From NCBI GenBank assembly GCA_965214585.1, contig OZ243957.1:2356001-2420000 (forward strand): a DNA stretch of 64,000 nucleotides, given 5' to 3'. A program made the position numbers and the translations under genes. Source of the stretch: JAHCHG01 sp965214585 (GTDB lineage Bacteria; Acidobacteriota; Blastocatellia; Pyrinomonadales; Pyrinomonadaceae). This document shows positions 51,753 to 61,414 of this stretch, one piece after another; the first letter of the stretch is position 1, and every line of letters begins with the position of its first letter. The notes beneath the pieces were generated by a model. The model made no database searches, was not told the origin of the DNA, and saw only the letters and a list, made by a program, of their open reading frames with translations.

Positions 51753-52553
51753 CTAATTTTCTTCGTGCTTAAACACGATTTCCTTCATTTCCAGCATCGG
51801 TTTGTCCTGACCGTCGAGCCAGAACAGGCGCATTCCTTCGCCGACGAAAGTTTCTTCGCCCGCTTCCTTCCAATCGGTTAATCTTCCGAGCCTGATCTGG
51901 TCGTCGCCGCTTTTCCACGAATTGGCGTAAAGCGTCGGCAGAAACATCTCGCCCGTCGTTCCGTTGGTCATCGCCACTTCCGCCTGCACCCAAAACAGAT
52001 CGCGCAATGTTTTTAAGGGATTAAACGTAACTTTTTCGATCTGCTCAAACGGCAGCCAAGTGTAGGATTCTTTGACAATCGCCTCGAAAACGCACATTGT
52101 CGAATCGTTGTAATCCCGGAAATCCGTATAATCTTCGCCGTCAATCGTGCAGGGAAAAGCCGGACGCTCTTCCTCTATTTTATCGAGCAGTTCACGCGCT
52201 TCGCCAAAGTTTTTTTCGCGCAGACGACTGCCCGCAACAAGCAAATCCTCGACGTAGTTCGGCGGCGACATCAGACATTCGGGCATCAAACCGTCGGAAA
52301 AATACTTCATCCGATCTCGTTCGGCGGCAAAATTTTGTTTATACATCTGCGAGCCGATCATTGCGTTGACATCCTGCTGACCGATCACGTCAAGCTGCCG
52401 TTCGGCGCGTTCCCAATCGCCGGAAAAACACGAAAGTTCAAAAAGAAACGTCCGCGCCGGAACATCCGTCGGACCGGCTTTGACATTATTTAAAGCCGAT
52501 TCAATCGCTTTGCCGAGATTTCCGTTGTCGAGTTGTGTTTTTGCTTCGTTCAT
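51753..52553 (-). CDS. tagJ: T6SS accessory protein TagJ (ImpE family)
   Basis: 266 residues with the ImpE pattern: ALNNVKAGPTDVPARTFLFE, LSCFSGDWERAERQLDVI, DYTDFRDYNDSTMCVFEAIV, YTWLPFEQIEKVTFNPLKTL, RDLFWVQAEVAMTNG. TagJ interacts with the TssB sheath protein in several systems. Its presence alongside tssA and clpV points to a canonical T6SS subtype i. A short track of AACCAAAA repeats follows downstream (about 51718-51752). Confidence 0.92.
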   Translation of the reverse strand: MNEAKTQLDNGNLGKAIESALNNVKAGPTDVPARTFLFELSCFSGDWERAERQLDVIGQQDVNAMIGSQMYKQNFAAERDRMKYFSDGLMPECLMSPPNYVEDLLVAGSRLREKNFGEARELLDKIEEERPAFPCTIDGEDYTDFRDYNDSTMCVFEAIVKESYTWLPFEQIEKVTFNPLKTLRDLFWVQAEVAMTNGTTGEMFLPTLYANSWKSGDDQIRLGRLTDWKEAGEETFVGEGMRLFWLDGQDKPMLEMKEIVFKHEEN

Positions 52554-52703
52554 AATTGTTGATAAAAAATGTCAATCGTTAGCTGTTCGTTTTAAAAGGC
52601 TCTCGGTTTTTTTTTGAAATTTCATTTTATTGCCAAACTCAAATCCGAACCGCCGATCTGAAAAAACAACGAACAATGAACAACGAACAATGAACTTTCC
52701 TCA

Positions 52704-55700
52704 TTACTTCAAAAAATCCTGCGGCGCACTTACCGATTTGAATAATTGTCTGTCAAATAAATCTTCACCACTCGGTTTGACCGTCGCCTTGACGGTTTTG
52801 CCGCCGAGGTTATAGATCAGGAGATATTCTCCGCCCGCTTGTTTTTCCGGCGAACCGGCATCAAAGAATTTGAATAAGCCCCAAGTTCCGGGGAATTTGA
52901 GTCGTGCGCTGCCCGCATCCGTGTCCTGCGGCGGCGGATTTTGCGAAGTCGTATTTCCCGTATTTGAATTGTTGACGGATGTGCCGGACGAATTTGCCGA
53001 AGAATTTGCAATCGGCGAACCGGAAGTCGCAGATGTGCTTGCCGTCGAAGAGAAATTCATAAACACGCCCGTTTCCGCGCCCGTTCCCGGCGGGAAGGTC
53101 AGTTTGATCGAAGCCGTTCCTTCGCTCGTCACCTTTTGTCCGTCAATCGTAACTTCGATAATCGCCTGCTCGACGGGCTGCAACGTAAATTCATACTCGA
53201 ATTTAGGAGTCGCGCTCTTGCCGAACAGAGCTTTTTGCAGACGAAATGCGTTGTTTAAGTATTCGACAAAATCATCGTTAAATTTAACGTCGCTGTTTTC
53301 CTTGACCTTTAAGCCTTCGCTCGTTTCGTCAAAATAAACTTTCAGATTATCGTTGTAAAACTTCGTCAAAGTTCCGTCCACCGGGTTTAAGAAGGCGGTC
53401 AGATTTTTCAGATCAACTTCCGCGTCGCCCGCTTCAAACGGATAACCTTTTTCAATTTCCTTCGCCGCCGGCAGAACCTTGTTCGCCCAGTTTTTCTTTA
53501 ACTGAGTTTGCGCGTCCGCGCCGAGCAACGCGCTCAGATTTTCAAGCGGTTCTTGCAGAAAAGCCGCCAGTTCCTGTCCCGCCGACGTGCTTTCAAACGG
53601 TTTTAAAAGCGTATTTATACCTTCCTGTGCGACTCTCAACTGGCGGAAATTCTTATTGTCGTCCTGCGCCAGTTCCTGCGAAATCTGATTGATTTGTGTC
53701 GGCGAAAATGTGCTGAATTTTTTGGAAACAGCGTTTATATCGGTCTGATATTTATCAACCGGATTTTTCTCGTTCGGGCTTTCCCCGATAAACGAATGAA
53801 GCGGCAAAAATTGCTTTTCAACCGGCGTATTGCCGCCCGTTTCCGCCGTTTCCTGTGAAGCAAAGAAACTGAAAATCCAGTCCATCCAACCGGCAGGTTC
53901 GGCTTTGCTCGAAAAATTCGTCTGCCGCGAAATTTCCTTTGCCAGCAAAATTACCGGCGAATCTTCCGAAGAAAATGTCTGGAGCGCGTCCGACGCATTT
54001 TCACGGCTGTATTTGATGTTCGTGCCTTTTACGAAATTGCGCCATTCTTCGGCGTAATCGCGGAAATAAAATTCCTTGACCTTTCCGCCGACATCTTCAT
54101 TTTGTGCAATCGCATTTTCGCCCGTTTCGCCCATCACCCAATCGGGCTTGGTCAATTCGTCGTTCGCCTCGACGAGAGCCTTTTCCATCAACTTAAAACC
54201 TTCGAGCGTATATGCGCTCTGCACCGGATACGTTCCTTCGATGTAGCTCGTATTTCCGCCGCTTCTGGTCAAAATCGCGTCAACCGTCGTTTCGCCGATC
54301 TGTTTGTCAACTTCCTTGGAAATTTCCGTAACCTTCCGTTTGTAAAAACGATTGATCGCCGGAAACGCCTTGAGTTTGGCGCGTGTCGAATCAATCAAAG
54401 CCTGATCCATACTAATTCTAGGGAAACTTTCGCGGTCAATCTGCTTTGCCCAGAAATCAAGCTGCAGCTGCGATTTGTCCGCCAGACTCGCGGGCAGTTT
54501 CGATTCGGAAACCCAGAAATCCTTGAGCGTCGTCGAAACGTGCGCCGCGTCCGCCTGATCTTTGTATTTTTCCGTGAGCATCAGATACGCTTTTAGAAGA
54601 TCGTAATTGTTGCTTAAATTTTCTTCTTCCTCGTCGGTCAGTTTCGCCGGGTTTGCCACCGGATTGCTTGAGGAAAATTTTCTCATTTCCGCTTCGAGGC
54701 GTTTGACCATCGGTTCTTTATAACGCTGTTCAACGGCGGCAAAATACGTCGGCAGAAGATTTTCCTTGTAAATCTGATTGCCCGAATAAAGTCCCATACG
54801 CATATAGAACGGTGCGCCGTCGCGTTCGTATCTGTCGAGTTCGACAAGGGTTTCGCGCAGATTTTCCGTCGCGTCAATTTCGTTCTGCGCTTCGACGGGC
54901 GTTTTTTCCAGCGGATTTTTCGTGTTTTCCTTTGCTAAATTGATAACCGCTTCGCCTCTATTTGAAGCGGTGTCGAGCAGTTGTTTATTTTTGTAAAGCG
55001 AAACGCCCGCCAAAGTTAAAACGCTTAAAACCAGAATCGTTCCGAGCGCGGTTAAAATCCAGCCGAGCATCGGCGGTCTTGTTTTTTGCGCCTGAAAAGT
55101 TCCGACCAAATCCTTGTCGCGCAAAACGACATCGCGGAAAAGTTTTTCGGTAAAAAATGTATTGCCAATCGTTTTCGGTTGATTTGCCGCCACTCTTCCG
55201 CCGTTTTTATCCGGCGCAGCGGTAAAATAGAAACCGCGCAAAAAAGGACTTTCGCTAAACGGATTCGGGCGGAAAAGAGTTGAAACGAACGAACCTAATT
55301 TTCGCCGCGCCGACGTAAAATGAAGCGGAAAATTAAAAATTCTGAGTTGTTTTGAAGGCGAAAACGGCGCGGACAGACGCTGCAAACGGCGTTTCATAAT
55401 CGCGTCCTGCAAAAGTGCATATTCGCCGTCGAAAAGACTCTGCGCCTGTTCGGTTTTCTCAAGCGGAATCGTCGAACCCCAGACGAGATTTTTTCCTTCT
55501 CTCTGCGAAACCGAAAACGAATCGGCAAAACCCTCGATTGAATCGGCGTTTGTAAAAATCAGATAAACCGGAAAACGAATTTTCGTTCGCTGCATAACTT
55601 CGTCAAGTCTTGTTCGCAGAATTTTCGCCATCTGCTCGACTTCCGAATCGCGCCCTTCGAGGATTTTTTCCGTATCAACGACAAGCAAAAGACCGTCAAG

Positions 55701-56351
55701 CGGACGTTTCGGACGCTGTTTTTTTATCGCTTCAACAAGTGCCGCCCATTCGTCGCCGTCCGCGCCTTCGCTCTGATAACGTCCCGCCGTGTCTATAAAA
55801 ACCGCATCGCTCGTCACGCGCCACTCGACGCTTCCGGTCGGGCGTATAAATTTCTGCTCCGATTCGCGCTGGCTCGGCAGAGTTTTAAAATCGAGATTTG
55901 AACTCAAAACAAGCGAAGATTTTCCGCTTCGCAAAGTTCCCGCAACCAGATACCAAGGCAGCGAATAGACCGCTTCCACGCCCGCTTCGCCCAAATTTGA
56001 ACTTTTCAAAAATTCGACGACTTCCGCTGCGCCGTTATCAATTTCTTCGTAATTTCCCGCCGGCGAAGACAGTTTTTTCGGCTTTTCCGCATCTTCTTCT
56101 TTGCCGTCGGGTTTTTCTTCCGTTTCGGCGGCTTCTTCCTTCTTTTTATTGCGGCGGGAAACAAAATAACTGAATACCAAAGCAAACGGCAAAGTCAGCA
56201 AAAGCAGCGCGACCAGCACGATCTGAGTTGAAGTCTGGACTCCGAACTTTTCGCCGAGAACCCAGACGATCAATCCGGCAACTCCGTAAAATGAAACGAA
56301 AAAGCCGATTCCGAGCGCGTATTTAAGCTGATATAAAATCGAAGATTTCAT
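52704..56351 (-). CDS. tssM: T6SS membrane-complex protein TssM (IcmF)
   Basis: 1215 residues. Two hydrophobic segments near the N-terminus (about 12-32 and 44-65) and one near 435-457; the NTPase motif GTLRSGKSS lies at 138-146. Later IcmF parts (PLDGLLLVVDTEKIL, RVYLIFTNADSIEGFADSF-like) confirm the family. The long periplasmic part ends with the usual DUF1215/C-terminal beta-rich domain. It connects inner membrane and periplasm. TssM normally binds TssJ, which is not encoded in the window. Confidence 0.93.
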   Translation of the reverse strand: MKSSILYQLKYALGIGFFVSFYGVAGLIVWVLGEKFGVQTSTQIVLVALLLLTLPFALVFSYFVSRRNKKKEEAAETEEKPDGKEEDAEKPKKLSSPAGNYEEIDNGAAEVVEFLKSSNLGEAGVEAVYSLPWYLVAGTLRSGKSSLVLSSNLDFKTLPSQRESEQKFIRPTGSVEWRVTSDAVFIDTAGRYQSEGADGDEWAALVEAIKKQRPKRPLDGLLLVVDTEKILEGRDSEVEQMAKILRTRLDEVMQRTKIRFPVYLIFTNADSIEGFADSFSVSQREGKNLVWGSTIPLEKTEQAQSLFDGEYALLQDAIMKRRLQRLSAPFSPSKQLRIFNFPLHFTSARRKLGSFVSTLFRPNPFSESPFLRGFYFTAAPDKNGGRVAANQPKTIGNTFFTEKLFRDVVLRDKDLVGTFQAQKTRPPMLGWILTALGTILVLSVLTLAGVSLYKNKQLLDTASNRGEAVINLAKENTKNPLEKTPVEAQNEIDATENLRETLVELDRYERDGAPFYMRMGLYSGNQIYKENLLPTYFAAVEQRYKEPMVKRLEAEMRKFSSSNPVANPAKLTDEEEENLSNNYDLLKAYLMLTEKYKDQADAAHVSTTLKDFWVSESKLPASLADKSQLQLDFWAKQIDRESFPRISMDQALIDSTRAKLKAFPAINRFYKRKVTEISKEVDKQIGETTVDAILTRSGGNTSYIEGTYPVQSAYTLEGFKLMEKALVEANDELTKPDWVMGETGENAIAQNEDVGGKVKEFYFRDYAEEWRNFVKGTNIKYSRENASDALQTFSSEDSPVILLAKEISRQTNFSSKAEPAGWMDWIFSFFASQETAETGGNTPVEKQFLPLHSFIGESPNEKNPVDKYQTDINAVSKKFSTFSPTQINQISQELAQDDNKNFRQLRVAQEGINTLLKPFESTSAGQELAAFLQEPLENLSALLGADAQTQLKKNWANKVLPAAKEIEKGYPFEAGDAEVDLKNLTAFLNPVDGTLTKFYNDNLKVYFDETSEGLKVKENSDVKFNDDFVEYLNNAFRLQKALFGKSATPKFEYEFTLQPVEQAIIEVTIDGQKVTSEGTASIKLTFPPGTGAETGVFMNFSSTASTSATSGSPIANSSANSSGTSVNNSNTGNTTSQNPPPQDTDAGSARLKFPGTWGLFKFFDAGSPEKQAGGEYLLIYNLGGKTVKATVKPSGEDLFDRQLFKSVSAPQDFLK

Positions 56352-56472
56352 AATTTATAAAAAAAGATGTCGGCAGATATTCGCTGTCCGTCTGTTGATT
56401 CCGGTTAGGAGAAGTTACGAAATTACTATAAAAAAACAACTAACCGCTAACAACGAACAATAAACAATCTAT

Positions 56473-57153
56473 TCAAATCTGCAATTTTTCAACCGCTTCC
56501 CGCAAAAACTTTGAAGACATCAGAAACATCACCAAGTAAACGATAAACGCCGCGCCGAGACCGCTGAACGCCGTAATTTTTGCCCAGATCGGCATTCCTT
56601 TTTTCTCCGGCAATTCGGGCTGATCGTCGGCAAACCAGTTCGGCGAAAGTTCGACGGCTTTGATTTTTCCGGCTGTGACGAGTGCCTTCGCCGTTTTTTG
56701 CATTATCGCAAGCAGTTTATCCTGCTCGTAAACGGCGTATCTGCCCTTGAAACCGAGCAGCATACAAACGTAATAAATTTCAACCGCATCCGCCGTCACG
56801 TCTATCTGCTTGAGCATCGCCTGCAATTTGTCAAAAAATTTGTTGCCCGCCAGTTGCTCGCCGAAATATTCGAGCTGCAGCGGATGCCTCTCCCACTCGT
56901 CGCGCAGCGGGAAATTATTTGTCAAAACCGTTTCATCAACAAAAGAAGCGAGCGCGAATTTTGAAACCTGTATGATTTTATGATTAAACCTGTATCGCTC
57001 GGCGCGTTTTTCAAATTCGGTCAGCATTTTCGCCACCTGCGGACGCAAATCGTTCGACGGCTGCACGATTTTCGCCTTCAATCGCAAAATCAAATCGAAA
57101 ATCGGTCCGGCAAACGCCACCAAATCGTTTTTACTTGTCGGTCTTCTGCTCAT
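56473..57153 (-). CDS. tssL: T6SS membrane-complex protein TssL (DotU)
   Basis: 226 residues from ATG 57153 (a TTG at 57159 is possible). DotU fold: LVAFAGPIFDLILRLKA, QVSKFALASFVDETVLTNNF, WERHPLQLEYFGEQLAGNKF, DAVEIYYVCMLLGFKGRYAV. A single transmembrane helix ends the protein (FSGLGAAFIVYLVMFLMSS). There is no C-terminal OmpA-like peptidoglycan domain, so anchoring to the wall must come from elsewhere, possibly from the FHA-SLT proteins. Confidence 0.93.
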   Translation of the reverse strand: MSRRPTSKNDLVAFAGPIFDLILRLKAKIVQPSNDLRPQVAKMLTEFEKRAERYRFNHKIIQVSKFALASFVDETVLTNNFPLRDEWERHPLQLEYFGEQLAGNKFFDKLQAMLKQIDVTADAVEIYYVCMLLGFKGRYAVYEQDKLLAIMQKTAKALVTAGKIKAVELSPNWFADDQPELPEKKGMPIWAKITAFSGLGAAFIVYLVMFLMSSKFLREAVEKLQI

Positions 57154-57162
57154 AATCAAATA

Positions 57163-57255
57163 TGTTCATTGTTCATCGTTGATTGTTCATTGTTTTTCCG
57201 AAAAATAGCGATTTTCACGACTAATCAATGAACAATCAACGATGAACAATGAACA
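57163..57255. repeat. 29-bp perfect inverted repeat between tssK and tssL
   Basis: 57163-57191 (TGTTCATTGTTCATCGTTGA...) and 57227-57255 are perfect inverted copies with a 35-nt centre. The arms are made of GTTCAT words; similar AACAATGAACAACGAACAAT words occur at about 52672 and 56445. It would form a hairpin in the tssK-tssL transcript. Confidence 0.75.
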
Positions 57256-57259
57256 AAAC

Positions 57260-58612
57260 CTAAGGTTTTACCGCATACAATTCCAGTTTTTCATCCGCTA
57301 TTTCGTCCGGCACATAAATCGAGATAACTTTCGAGCCTTTGATTCCGTTCCAATACGGTCCGGTTGAATCGAGCGCGAAATATTTGAAGCCGACGCGCGT
57401 CGGAATCGGCGCGGGCGGCGGATTCGTATATGTCAGAATCACGCCCGGAAGTGCCGAACCGATAACCGAATCAATCACGTCGCGCGAAGCGACTTTGACG
57501 ACGCGCGGCACGCCTTCGATAATTTTCGATTCCGGCATCTGAGCGCGAACCGCCAGATAAAATCCGGCTTCTTTCAACAAACGCTCGTCCTCGACGCGCC
57601 CGACGTAAAGCGTTTCGCGCGTTTTCTCAAGCGGAATCGGAACGCAGCGGCTCGGAATTACCGTTTCGAGCAGTTCCTTGAGCTGCGTTGAAAGATTGAA
57701 AAAGGTAAAATACAAATCGTCGTGATCGTATTTTACAATATCTTTCGGGTGAAATTCGGTTGAAAACGTCATCAACTGTCCGACCAGCGAAGCCATCTCC
57801 AGATAAAGTTTTTCGGGATGCAGCAGCGGGACGCGAAAATAATGCGAAATTGTCGGAATAGAATTGTTGATCGTGTGCAGCAGCCAGAAAACCGCGACTT
57901 CGGCGGTTGTAAAATCAGCCAGCGAAGCGTTTTTCTGCCGCCTCTGTTCGCCTAAAGAACCGCTTTTCGTTATCAGAATCTCGACCAGTTGACGAAGCAT
58001 ACTAACGAGCCAGTTCGAGGCGGAAACGCTCAGGATCGGCGGAATAAATTCTTCGGAAATCTGCAGTTGTCCGGTTGGCGTGCGTTCGAGTTCGGCAATT
58101 TTTATCGAAGTAAAACCGTCGCGCAGTTCGTCGTCAAAAATTATCCGCAGATTGCTTTTCGCATACGCCAGCGGCTGCTCGTTCGTTCCGCTGGTTTCGT
58201 CCTTGACAAGTGCGCCTTCCTGCAAAAAACGCAAATTGGCATTTGCCTTCGCGCCGTTTGCCTGAAAATTCGCTTCGCCCATTTTCTTCGCCGGAATCGC
58301 TAAATGAACGCCGAGTTTTTCCTGTTCCGGGTCAAAATGTTTTCCGACGCTTCGCAAATCGGGAACGGCTTCGGCATCCGGCACGTTTATCATCCAGCCG
58401 TCGGTCAAAACGGCGCGGCAATTGGTAATTTGAAAATTCCCGTTGGCAATCGCTTCGCGGTTGACCTGCAATTCCAAAACGCCGTATTCAAACGGCATTG
58501 TCGAACGCAGGCGCGAGTTTAAAAGTTCTTCGTAATAATTATCCCATTGCTGAAAATGATGCGGAGTCAGAAGCATTCCCTCATTCCAGACGATTTTGCG
58601 GTATTTGCTCAT
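57260..58612 (-). CDS. tssK: T6SS baseplate protein TssK
   Basis: 450 residues from ATG 58612; an upstream GTG at 58624 is less likely. Signatures: VWNEGMLLTPHHFQQWDNYY, FEYGVLELQVNREAIANGNF, LLHTINNSIPTISHYFRVPL, HPEKLYLEMASLVGQLMTFS. TssK connects the baseplate to TssL/TssM. It is the first core gene in the transcript; a 388-bp multi-hairpin repeat lies upstream. Confidence 0.93.
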   Translation of the reverse strand: MSKYRKIVWNEGMLLTPHHFQQWDNYYEELLNSRLRSTMPFEYGVLELQVNREAIANGNFQITNCRAVLTDGWMINVPDAEAVPDLRSVGKHFDPEQEKLGVHLAIPAKKMGEANFQANGAKANANLRFLQEGALVKDETSGTNEQPLAYAKSNLRIIFDDELRDGFTSIKIAELERTPTGQLQISEEFIPPILSVSASNWLVSMLRQLVEILITKSGSLGEQRRQKNASLADFTTAEVAVFWLLHTINNSIPTISHYFRVPLLHPEKLYLEMASLVGQLMTFSTEFHPKDIVKYDHDDLYFTFFNLSTQLKELLETVIPSRCVPIPLEKTRETLYVGRVEDERLLKEAGFYLAVRAQMPESKIIEGVPRVVKVASRDVIDSVIGSALPGVILTYTNPPPAPIPTRVGFKYFALDSTGPYWNGIKGSKVISIYVPDEIADEKLELYAVKP

Positions 58613-58743
58613 ATTCGGAAACACGACAAAAATTTATTTCCCGCCGCGCGTTTGTTGATAAAAAGTTTTAGTAATTTTACTAATTTATAATATCTGCGAT
58701 TTTTTCGCAATTTTTTGTAACTTACCCGATCCTTAGAAGCCGT

Positions 58744-59131
58744 GTTCAAAATTTTTAAGTCGAAAATATTAAGACTGTTCGCTGTTCGCTTTTTTTGCTC
58801 TTTGACAATTAGTGATTAGATTTAATTATATTTTTTCCCGCGTCGCCAACGGCGATCAACATTATAGCCTATGGTGCAGGCGTGTGCGCCGAAACCATAG
58901 GTTGCAGCAATATATCAATCGCTCGCTGAAAGTGAGCAACAATTTTCTATGCAATTTGTTCGTCGCCTTCAGCGACGGAATTACTGATGTATCTGACCTA
59001 GCGATTCTCGCTAGGCTATAATGTTGGTCGCCGTTGGCGACAGCAATAATGACTGAAAAAAAATTTTCCATCACTAATTGTCAAAGAGCCGCTTTTTTTA
59101 AGTTAAAAACGAACAGCGAACAATTTTGAAC
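58744..59131. repeat. Multi-hairpin repeat element, family D copy 2
   Basis: Outer arms (GTTCAAAATTTT..., CTCTTTGACAATTAGTGAT at 58798-58816 and ATCACTAATTGTCAAAGAG at about 59072-59090) enclose inner arms of 28 nt (GTCGCCAACGGCGATCAACA and inverse, one mismatch). At the tip are several hairpins: GCTCGCTGAAAGTGAGC, CGTCGCCTTCAGCGACG, CTAGCGATTCTCGCTAG. It fills most of the 532-bp gene-free stretch between the YkgJ gene and tssK. Confidence 0.78.
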
Positions 59132-59156
59132 TCATTTTCAAACAACTTCTTAACAA

Positions 59157-59933
59157 TCAGACGACTGTATTTTCCCCGTCAGTTTTCTGCGTCGTTTGTA
59201 TTCTCTGAAAGAAATCCGCCGCCCATTGCTGACCGGATTTTGCGGCGAATTTATCCTGATGTTTTTCTACCCATTCGAGCGCACCGGAAATTGTTACAAA
59301 CTCCAGATTCTTCAGGTTTTCCGAGCGTCCCAATACGCGAAATGCCTTTGAAGTTTTTAATAAAGGTTCGACAATGCGTATGTTTTTCGCCGACGGTTTT
59401 TTGCAGTTTTCAGCCGGCGACGTAACCAGATATTCGCGGCAGGCAAGCGGTCTGTCCAGATGTATCGAGCAGGATTCATCTTCTAAAAAAGGACACTTGA
59501 TGTTTTCGTGAAAATGCTCCATCACGAGATTTATACGCTCATCTATGGTTAAATCCGCAAATTTTTCCATACGCTCGAACCAGTTCATTTCGCGCAGACG
59601 CTGGCAAACTTCGGCAAAACGATTTTTAATTTTTGTGCGGCGCGGCTCGTCCATATTTTCGACCAGTTCGGCGATATAAAACGCTTCCGCTTCGGCAATC
59701 GGCACGGCTTGCCGGCAACACGCGCCGCATCCTTTTTTGCAGGAAATCTTTTTTCCTTCCGATTCGGCGGCTTCCACGCCGATCTGCACAAAAGAATTCG
59801 TCATTTTCTGAAAAAGCGGAAGCATTCTCTGCGGTTTGACTTTTTGCGCCGGAACGGTCATCTCCATTTCGACGGGTTCGCCGTTGATCGAGATATTTAT
59901 TTTTCCCGTAACAAATTCCGCCGCGTCTTCCAT
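59157..59933 (-). CDS. YkgJ-family cysteine-cluster protein
   Basis: 258 residues from ATG 59933. The zinc/iron-chelating cysteine cluster is CKKGCGACCRQAVPI (about residues 65-79) with the partner IKCPFLEDESCSIHLDRPLACREY. The function of this family is unsettled; metal binding is likely. It is located between the FHA gene and the D2 repeat and is transcribed with the T6SS genes, but link to secretion is not shown. Confidence 0.8.
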   Translation of the reverse strand: MEDAAEFVTGKINISINGEPVEMEMTVPAQKVKPQRMLPLFQKMTNSFVQIGVEAAESEGKKISCKKGCGACCRQAVPIAEAEAFYIAELVENMDEPRRTKIKNRFAEVCQRLREMNWFERMEKFADLTIDERINLVMEHFHENIKCPFLEDESCSIHLDRPLACREYLVTSPAENCKKPSAKNIRIVEPLLKTSKAFRVLGRSENLKNLEFVTISGALEWVEKHQDKFAAKSGQQWAADFFQRIQTTQKTDGENTVV

Positions 59934-60014
59934 AACTTTTCGCCGTATTTCCCGCAAATTTGAAATTATTGAGAAATCCTTTTAATGAGAACAAGACTTT
60001 CAAGAAATTATTAA

Positions 60015-61382
60015 TTAAAATTTTACCGCTTCTGCATTGACGCTAAACTCTTTCGGGTTTTGCATAACAGTTCCGACGGCGAGAAATCTGATCGCAAAAT
60101 CAAATTCGGCATCGGTCAGTTTGCCGTTTTCGCGCAAAAACCAGATCGTGCGAATGCTCGTCGGGTGAACGTGCGGAAATTTCTTGGTCAAGCCGCCCAG
60201 CGTGTCGCGCATCGCTCGCTCTTTTCCGGCTGCGCCCTGATCGTAAGCCGCAATTACCAAAAGATTATCGTTGGCAAGTTCGTAGCCCAAAATTCCGCTA
60301 AGATTTGCCAGATTTTCCGTCATACTCTGTGCCGTTGCCATAACATTTCCGCGACTATTGCCGATTTTGGCAAGCGCGGCGGCGGCGAGAAATTCGGGTT
60401 TCATATTTTTGGAATCAGCCAGCGATTTGATTTGCGCGGCATTTTCCCGAACTTCCTTAAAATTTGCCGCCAGATTTGCCGAACCCTTTAATTTGTTGAT
60501 TTCCGTTTGAACAACGCCGACTTGTTTGCTTGTCAAAAAAGCCTTTGAGTCATTTCGGGAAATGCTTTTTAAGAAAAGCCCCGCGTTTTGCTCGATTTTT
60601 TGCGCGTCGCCCGAAGTTTCCTGAACGGGCGGATTATTCACGGTTTCAGTTGTTTCGTTCGCATCCGCAGAATTTTCGTTTGAAGAATCGTTCGGCGAAG
60701 TTTCGGTTTCGGAAACGACGGGCGATGTGTCCGCTTCCGGTTCGACATCTTTTTTTGTGCCGGAAAAACCATCGTCGTCGTCATCATCGCTGACAACGTA
60801 TATATCATCGGTTTTTGCCGTTTCCTTTTCGCCGTTTCCGCTGAAAATAATTATCAGACCGGCGGCAAAAATCAAGACGATCAAACCGAGAACGGGCGCG
60901 GCGATAAATGCAATTGTCGAAAACGAAGTGCCGCCCGAAGAAGCCGAAACGCTCTGCGTATTTGCTGCCGACGCATTTGCTGCCGCCGTTTGAGAAACCG
61001 TATTATCTTCTTGTGCAGACGCAGTTTCGCCAGCCGGATTTTCCGCAGAAACTTCTTCGTCAGACGGATTTTCCGCAGCCGATTCGACAATTTCAACCGA
61101 GAAACGCACACCGCCGCCCGTATCGAACGCATCGCCGTTTTTCAAAAGCGTCGGTTCAAAAACAGGCTGATAATTAAGCGTCGTTCCGTTGCTCGAATTC
61201 AGATCGGAAACATAAAAATCATCGCCGATTTTTTCGATCATCGTATGGCGGCGCGAGAGCCGGCTGTCGGAAATGCTCAGATCGCATTCCGAATGTCTGC
61301 CGATCTCAAACATTTCGCGGTCAACCGAAATTTTTTCAGTTTCACCGTGTTCGTTTGTAAATGTGAGCCAAAGTTCCTTCAT
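60015..61382 (-). CDS. FHA-domain membrane protein, T6SS-associated
   Basis: 455 residues. The N-terminal forkhead-associated domain (residues 1-100) has the phosphothreonine-binding pattern FEIGRHSECDLSISDSRLSRRHT...LNSSNGTTLN. Next is a low-complexity acidic linker, a transmembrane segment (AFIAAPVLGLIVLIFAAGLI), an Asp-rich stretch (SDDDDDDGFSG), and a helical periplasmic domain (ALAKIGNSRGNVMATAQSMT) ending like that of its SLT neighbours. FHA proteins regulate T6SS activation in several bacteria. No kinase or phosphatase gene is in the window. Confidence 0.82.
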   Translation of the reverse strand: MKELWLTFTNEHGETEKISVDREMFEIGRHSECDLSISDSRLSRRHTMIEKIGDDFYVSDLNSSNGTTLNYQPVFEPTLLKNGDAFDTGGGVRFSVEIVESAAENPSDEEVSAENPAGETASAQEDNTVSQTAAANASAANTQSVSASSGGTSFSTIAFIAAPVLGLIVLIFAAGLIIIFSGNGEKETAKTDDIYVVSDDDDDDGFSGTKKDVEPEADTSPVVSETETSPNDSSNENSADANETTETVNNPPVQETSGDAQKIEQNAGLFLKSISRNDSKAFLTSKQVGVVQTEINKLKGSANLAANFKEVRENAAQIKSLADSKNMKPEFLAAAALAKIGNSRGNVMATAQSMTENLANLSGILGYELANDNLLVIAAYDQGAAGKERAMRDTLGGLTKKFPHVHPTSIRTIWFLRENGKLTDAEFDFAIRFLAVGTVMQNPKEFSVNAEAVKF

Positions 61383-61414
61383 TTAATTTTAAATATTTGT
61401 AATTTTAAATATTT

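Noticed and set aside
51718..52690. CRISPR-like or tandem array in AACCAAAA and GAACAATGAAC tracks
   Set aside because: Units are 7-12 nt with no unique spacers and no cas genes; they are simple low-complexity tracts.
31758..58612. Extracellular contractile injection system (eCIS/phage tail) instead of T6SS
   Set aside because: TssK, TssL, TssM, TssF, TssG, TagJ and ClpV are diagnostic of a T6SS.
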